Shown here piece by piece: positions 60,080 to 64,000 of a stretch of 64,000 nt of DNA; the first letter of the stretch is position 1, and each line of letters starts with the position of its first letter. The translations under genes and the position numbers were made by a program. This DNA is from Taenia hydatigena (lineage: Eukaryota; Platyhelminthes; Cestoda; Cyclophyllidea; Taeniidae). The notes beneath the pieces were generated by a model. It made no database searches, was not told where the DNA came from, and saw nothing but the letters and a program-made list of their open reading frames with translations. The stretch spans positions 1 through 64,000 of the forward strand of contig JADWOT020001631.1 in the NCBI GenBank assembly GCA_036345935.2, written 5' to 3'.

Positions 60080-60260
60080 GAAGACACGTCAAATCAAAAC
60101 CAACCCAATCAGCATGGAATCTAACACACATCGAATGATAAGCTGCATGCCCTTTCTCATAATCCCTTCCGTAACTTAGGCGACAACTAATTAGGGAGGA
60201 GAACTGAGGGACCCGACACATGAGGCTATCTTTACTGCCATGCACAACGAAATAACAAGA
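60080..60260 (-). repeat. Three-copy segment, copy 3
   Basis: Carries the same 'ATCTAACACACATCGAATGATAAG' as 28-kb copy 1, in the same orientation. It starts about 200 bp beyond the last RyR exon, so the RyR copy breaks off close to it. A minus-strand frame (60,245-60,012) is open for 77 codons. Confidence 0.7.
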
Positions 60261-60780
60261 TGACGCTGATGCAAATTTATTTGCGCTTTCTGATAGTCAA
60301 TCGCTTACAGTATTGTTGACGACGATCGCCTGATCAGCCGCCGGTGTTGGTCCAGTGCCAACTCTGTTTACACTCAATCAAATGTTGATCTTTAGTCCTC
60401 TCGGAGCATTTAACCACCCTGCTTTGGTCGCTTGACTGTCTCTACTCCATCCCTCACGGTGACCATTTCTACACATAAAATCCACACTCAGGCAATGATA
60501 TGAATTTCACAAAGCAGTCCCTTCGCATGTACCAGTGTACGCTGAACTTGGTGAATAAAAATTCGCCTTATGTATATGTAGACAGAATTTGATGGCTTTA
60601 ACTAATTTGTGGTCATTATCTCATAAAAAACGTATGAAAAATAAATAGAACAGCATAATTGAATCCTTAATTACTTTAACGATAATAAGAGAGCTTTCCA
60701 CACTAAAAGAAAGGAGTAACTTCATGCCTACCAACAGCAAAGACATGGAAACGATGGTAGGTTGGAAGGAAGGAATAACG
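60261..60780. other. No recognisable gene
   Basis: AT-rich, with no open frame apart from the tail of a 152-codon minus frame described with the next repeat. Confidence 0.4.
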
Positions 60781-61370
60781 CAGAGCTCATTTGTAAAGAC
60801 ACTACGGATCAAGAACGCGACAACGTATCTCATGCCTTTCATGATGGACACAGTTCGACACAATGATCCCTGAGTGAGTCCTGCGACCCTGTGGATAGAT
60901 ATCGACCGATTTACAGACACCCTGATAATTGATGGTGCGATCCCTAAGGGCGACGCTGACTGATGGTATTGATGCCCAGTTATGGATTCCGTGTCCATTT
61001 GGATGGGCCCAGATCGATAGACAGGATCATGTCGATGAGGCACGTAGCTCTTTCGCTTGTGTCTGGTGCTTTTAAACACTTAACCAGTCAATAGCATTTT
61101 GCGCAATCCCTTACTCGAAGACAAAATCTTGTGCAACACTTACTATACTTGGTCGTCGGAAATGTCATTTCCTGCGCTTTGTAGGAAAACGAATTCAAAG
61201 GCACACGAAAGACCATCAATGCAGCTCTGCGCTGGCGTGATCAAATTTACTCCGATGTCCATAGGTGCTTAGTGTGACCCTGCTAGCCATTCAGCATTGC
61301 TGCATCTCATCTTCGGCAGCAGCTACATTTTTGCAGCCACAGTACTTGACACCTGCTGTCCTCCATTACT
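60780..61370 (-). repeat. Inverted-repeat partner of 32.0-32.56 kb
   Basis: Aligned in reverse with 32,010-32,560. A minus frame of 152 codons (61,079-60,621) is open. It shares 'RVSVNRS' and 'RTVSIMKG' with the plus frame of the other copy ('RVSINRS', 'RTVSITRG'), while the opposite strand shares 'MDTVR' and 'SPATL'. So the true coding strand, if any, is undecided. Confidence 0.65.
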
Positions 61371-62811
61371 TATAATCGGCACAAATGTTAGCGAATCGAG
61401 TAGTCTCTCAACTGGGTGGTAAATAATTATTGAGTGAGAGTTTGTCCACTCAAATCAGTTGGGTACGGTTTCTAAGATGACTTAGCGGGTAGGATGAAGA
61501 GGATAGGAGCGTTCTTTCATGGATAATTTCTGTGCAATATATACCTTGGCTGATGTCTGATATCATTGGCATCCCTCCATCCAGCATAGTTAAGCGTTTC
61601 GTTTATCGCCTATCAAATATGGTGAGGACAAAAAAGATTTTGGGTCACCAAAACTTAAAATCCACCATATGGAATGCAGGGTTTTCACTACAAGTTCTCT
61701 CAACCCACCACTGAATGTGGCAGCGAGTAAAGGTTTGTGAGGGTGTTTATCTCTGAGCATCTGAATTGATGAGTGAAGAAAACAGGTTTAGTATACAATG
61801 TCATGAACTTTGAAGGGCGACTTCACCTTTAAGCCTGCCATTACACTACTACTCTCTTGTCATCGCCATTTCTTCCTTGATTTGGTAAGTTCATTGGGGA
61901 CCGGACTATATTTTATAAATCGCCCCTCTTGATATTTTAATGCATCTCATTTTCGCGCTATCCTGTCCTCGCCTTGTGTGACCCGACGTAGCCTTTTGCA
62001 GTACGTAACATTTTGGTCCTATTGTCTGGGAATAGAGCAACGAAGATAGGTGAGTCTATTAAAACAAAGTCAGTTAAATGAGTAGGCAAATGGGTGGTGG
62101 TCCATAATAAGACTAAAAGATGAAACCATTTAACGAAGCAGGATAAGAAACGAGAAAAAAAGGAGACAAGTAAGAAAAATGGCATCATGACTTACTCCAA
62201 GCCCCCTTAGTTTCAAATTGTTCTGTTCGGTTTGGTAATTTGGCGTCCTTGGGAAGACAAAATAAGAGGCTAAAAAGTAGACATAAAAAGGACTGATGGT
62301 GAGGAGGAAACGGTGACAATAAACTAAGCGGATGGGATGATGATAGCAAAAAGAAGAACGGTGAGCAATGAGGGACGTTAAAGCGCGCAGTCAGGCACGT
62401 CTGGCCTTTAGTTGTGTGCGTGTGACTGTTCTCTCCACTGTTGACATGCTCGTCTATCAATTAATGGCACATGTTGGGCCATATCATATGGCAAAGTGTG
62501 CCATATTCTTTGGACAAGACTTATCGTGGTTAGCCCAGGGCTTTAAAAGTCGTCTACTTTTATGCCTCTACACTCTAGCAAGATATTGTGCGTAGAAAGT
62601 CAACGTCAGCTGAGAAGTTTCTATTTCCACTTTGCAAAATGACTAAATTTTCATTAACAGTGTTTTGAGTTTCCAAGCTCTATACAAACTAATTATGCGA
62701 GGTAATGTGTCAACAGTTCTCAAAACGCTGCACTGATTACAATCAAAATTTGGTGTTTTGAAAAGCTTAATGTATTTTAAGCGTTAGCGCCTAACAATAA
62801 AGTACTTTTGC
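61371..62811. other. No recognisable gene
   Basis: Short frames only: 60 codons at 61,532-61,714 (+), 76 at 61,958-62,188 (-), 91 at 62,185-62,460 (-) and 75 at 62,368-62,595 (+). None is recognised. Confidence 0.45.
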
Positions 62812-62990
62812 AGCGTCCCGAGGCTCCCTCGAGGGCAAAAGAAGGTGGAATACTAGGGTAGAGTATTTATAGTTAAAGGACAGAGGGAAATAAGCTGCTG
62901 GCATGGCCAGGAGGCTAGCCTACTCAGCTAGGGCAATGTGGTCACCTCTGTGACCCTGATTGAAACCGGTAGTTCAAACAAACAAAGTAC
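62812..62990 (+). repeat. Dispersed repeat, copy 3 of 4
   Basis: Begins GCGTCCCGAGGCTCCCTCGAGG and runs through GCTGGCATGGCCAGGAGGC to ACCGGTAGTTCAAACAAAC. It lacks the left part present in copies 1 and 4, so it is 5'-truncated. Confidence 0.75.
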
Positions 62991-63459
62991 TACATTGCCC
63001 CTCTTATCTTTCGAGCGTCGTCCCCTACGCGCTCCTTGGTACACCTCCCGCGTCAGCCATCACAACGTGTTCAGCGCTGCAAGAAGCACCCACGAGCCAA
63101 CCATGCCAGTCGCCGACATTCAGCGTGATTGAGGCGATGCTTGACAACAAAGCTAGTGATCCCTCTTTGCAAATCGATTAGACTTGAAGTTTCGATTGGC
63201 TTAAGAACAAAGTTCAGAATAAGAGGTTCTGCCGACCATTAGTATATGCCCGTAGGGAGGCGTTATCACGCCGATCTCTTTAAGCAAGCATATTAGGGGT
63301 AATCTTTCGAACGACACTTTCCCGGGTGGTCCATGGCTAGTGTCGCTTCGGTTGTTAATAGCTTTCTTCTAGAACACAGGGATGGAGCTGATGCCGGCGA
63401 CAGACGTCGTTCTTGACCCATCCATTGCAAATGCACTTCTTTCGCACCGCTGCAACATG
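62991..63459. other. Between dispersed repeats, no confident gene
   Basis: A + frame ending at 63,181 ('PCQSPTFSVIEAMLDNKASD') looks protein-like but is short. The 'EHRDGADAGDRR' stretch near 63,380 resembles one near 51,660. Confidence 0.35.
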
Positions 63460-63690
63460 CCGCAGGCGGTAGAGATCGGGATAAAACCTTATAGAGTTAG
63501 GCCCGCTTTCCGCTGCTACCGATGTGGCGTCTCGAGGCTCCCTCGAAGACAAAAAGGTAGAATACCAGTTTAGAATACAGATATTCAAGGGCAGAAGGAA
63601 ATAAGCTGCTGGCATGGCCCGGAGGCCAGCCTACGCAGCTAGGGCAAGATGGCCACCTCTGTAGTTCAACCAAAGTACTGAAATTTTCCA
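63460..63690 (+). repeat. Dispersed repeat, copy 4 of 4
   Basis: The most complete copy. It runs from GGCGGTAGAGATCGGGATAAA through GGCGTCTCGAGGCTCCCTCG and GCTGGCATGGCCCGGAGGCC to CACCTCTGTAGTTCAACCAAA. It lies about 0.5 kb from copy 3 in the same orientation. Internally it lacks the TGACCCTGA segment of copies 1 and 3. Confidence 0.75.
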
Positions 63691-64000
63691 CTCTTATGTA
63701 ATGTCAGATGATTCAAGTGGTGTCCAAATTCACAATGCGGTACGTGAATTGTGGTGCGTGTGGGGATTCATCTGATTTCGCAAGCCTGTTGTGTAAATTC
63801 GCCACGTTTTCACTATCATTTTACAAAGGTCAAGTTAGAGATTTTAGCAGCCTAGTCATCAAATTCTTCATTAGTGCCCCAAATAACCATTTCACACATA
63901 AAACCATTAATAATGCAGGCAGTTCATGGCCTACTTCTAAGAAAGTTGTCACTTTTGCTGGCAACAATGAACTTCTGCACTGACAATGTTTGTGGCTAAA
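63691..64000. other. No recognisable gene at the right edge
   Basis: A 91-codon + frame (63,708-63,983) is open but unrecognised, and may be cut by its context. Confidence 0.35.

Noticed and set aside
62930..62990. GTAGTTCAAACAAA as a tRNA T-arm/B box
   Set aside because: No acceptor or anticodon arms can be folded around it. It is the shared end of the dispersed repeat.

Overview
This looks like nuclear DNA from an animal. Coding sequence is broken into short exons with GT/AG borders, there are no bacterial-style operons, and the recognisable families are metazoan: ryanodine receptor, NK-2 class homeobox and ubiquitin-specific protease. Some introns are tiny (one is 38 bp), which would suit a parasitic flatworm, but that assignment is only a guess. 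I found no convincing rRNA, tRNA, CRISPR array or transposase/reverse-transcriptase gene.

The window is mostly a graveyard of duplicated, decayed gene pieces. The best-preserved block is 47.6-59.9 kb on the + strand. It is a non-processed pseudogene of a ryanodine receptor (RyR), the endoplasmic-reticulum calcium-release channel. Exons for the N-terminal MIR/trefoil region, the following helical region and the first SPRY domain are followed, after a large internal loss, by exons for a later helical domain and the third and fourth RYR repeats. Many splice sites are intact, but the frame carries at least eight in-frame stops and several frameshifts. The channel half is absent.

The second theme is an NK-2 class homeobox gene present in four degenerate copies: A (6.2-7.1 kb, +), B (10.15-10.46 kb, -), C (24.3-26.0 kb, -) and D (39.0-40.6 kb, +). 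Extra copies of its downstream flank lie at 1-250 (-) and 45.35-46.13 kb (+). C and D sit in two long inverted-repeat arms (about 23.5-28.7 kb and 35.7-41.8 kb) around a centre near 32.5 kb. Only D keeps an open frame, about 339 codons over three exons, and its homeodomain has lost eight residues of helix 1. The arms also carry a possible RyR C-terminal exon fragment and an unidentified exon-like frame.

Other repeats: an inverted pair at 10.46-11.06/31.10-31.57 kb, another at 32.0-32.56/60.78-61.37 kb, a three-copy segment at 27.9/36.3/60.1 kb, a four-copy dispersed element at 14.8, 46.5, 62.8 and 63.5 kb, a duplication at 17.9/19.1 kb, and degenerate tandem repeats at 16.6-17.7 and 20.8-21.1 kb. 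A possible ubiquitin-specific-protease remnant at 43.3-43.9 kb has arginine where the catalytic cysteine is expected. All repeat borders were judged by eye and are approximate. Sequencing error could explain some single-base lesions, but not the large deletions or the differing deletions between copies.
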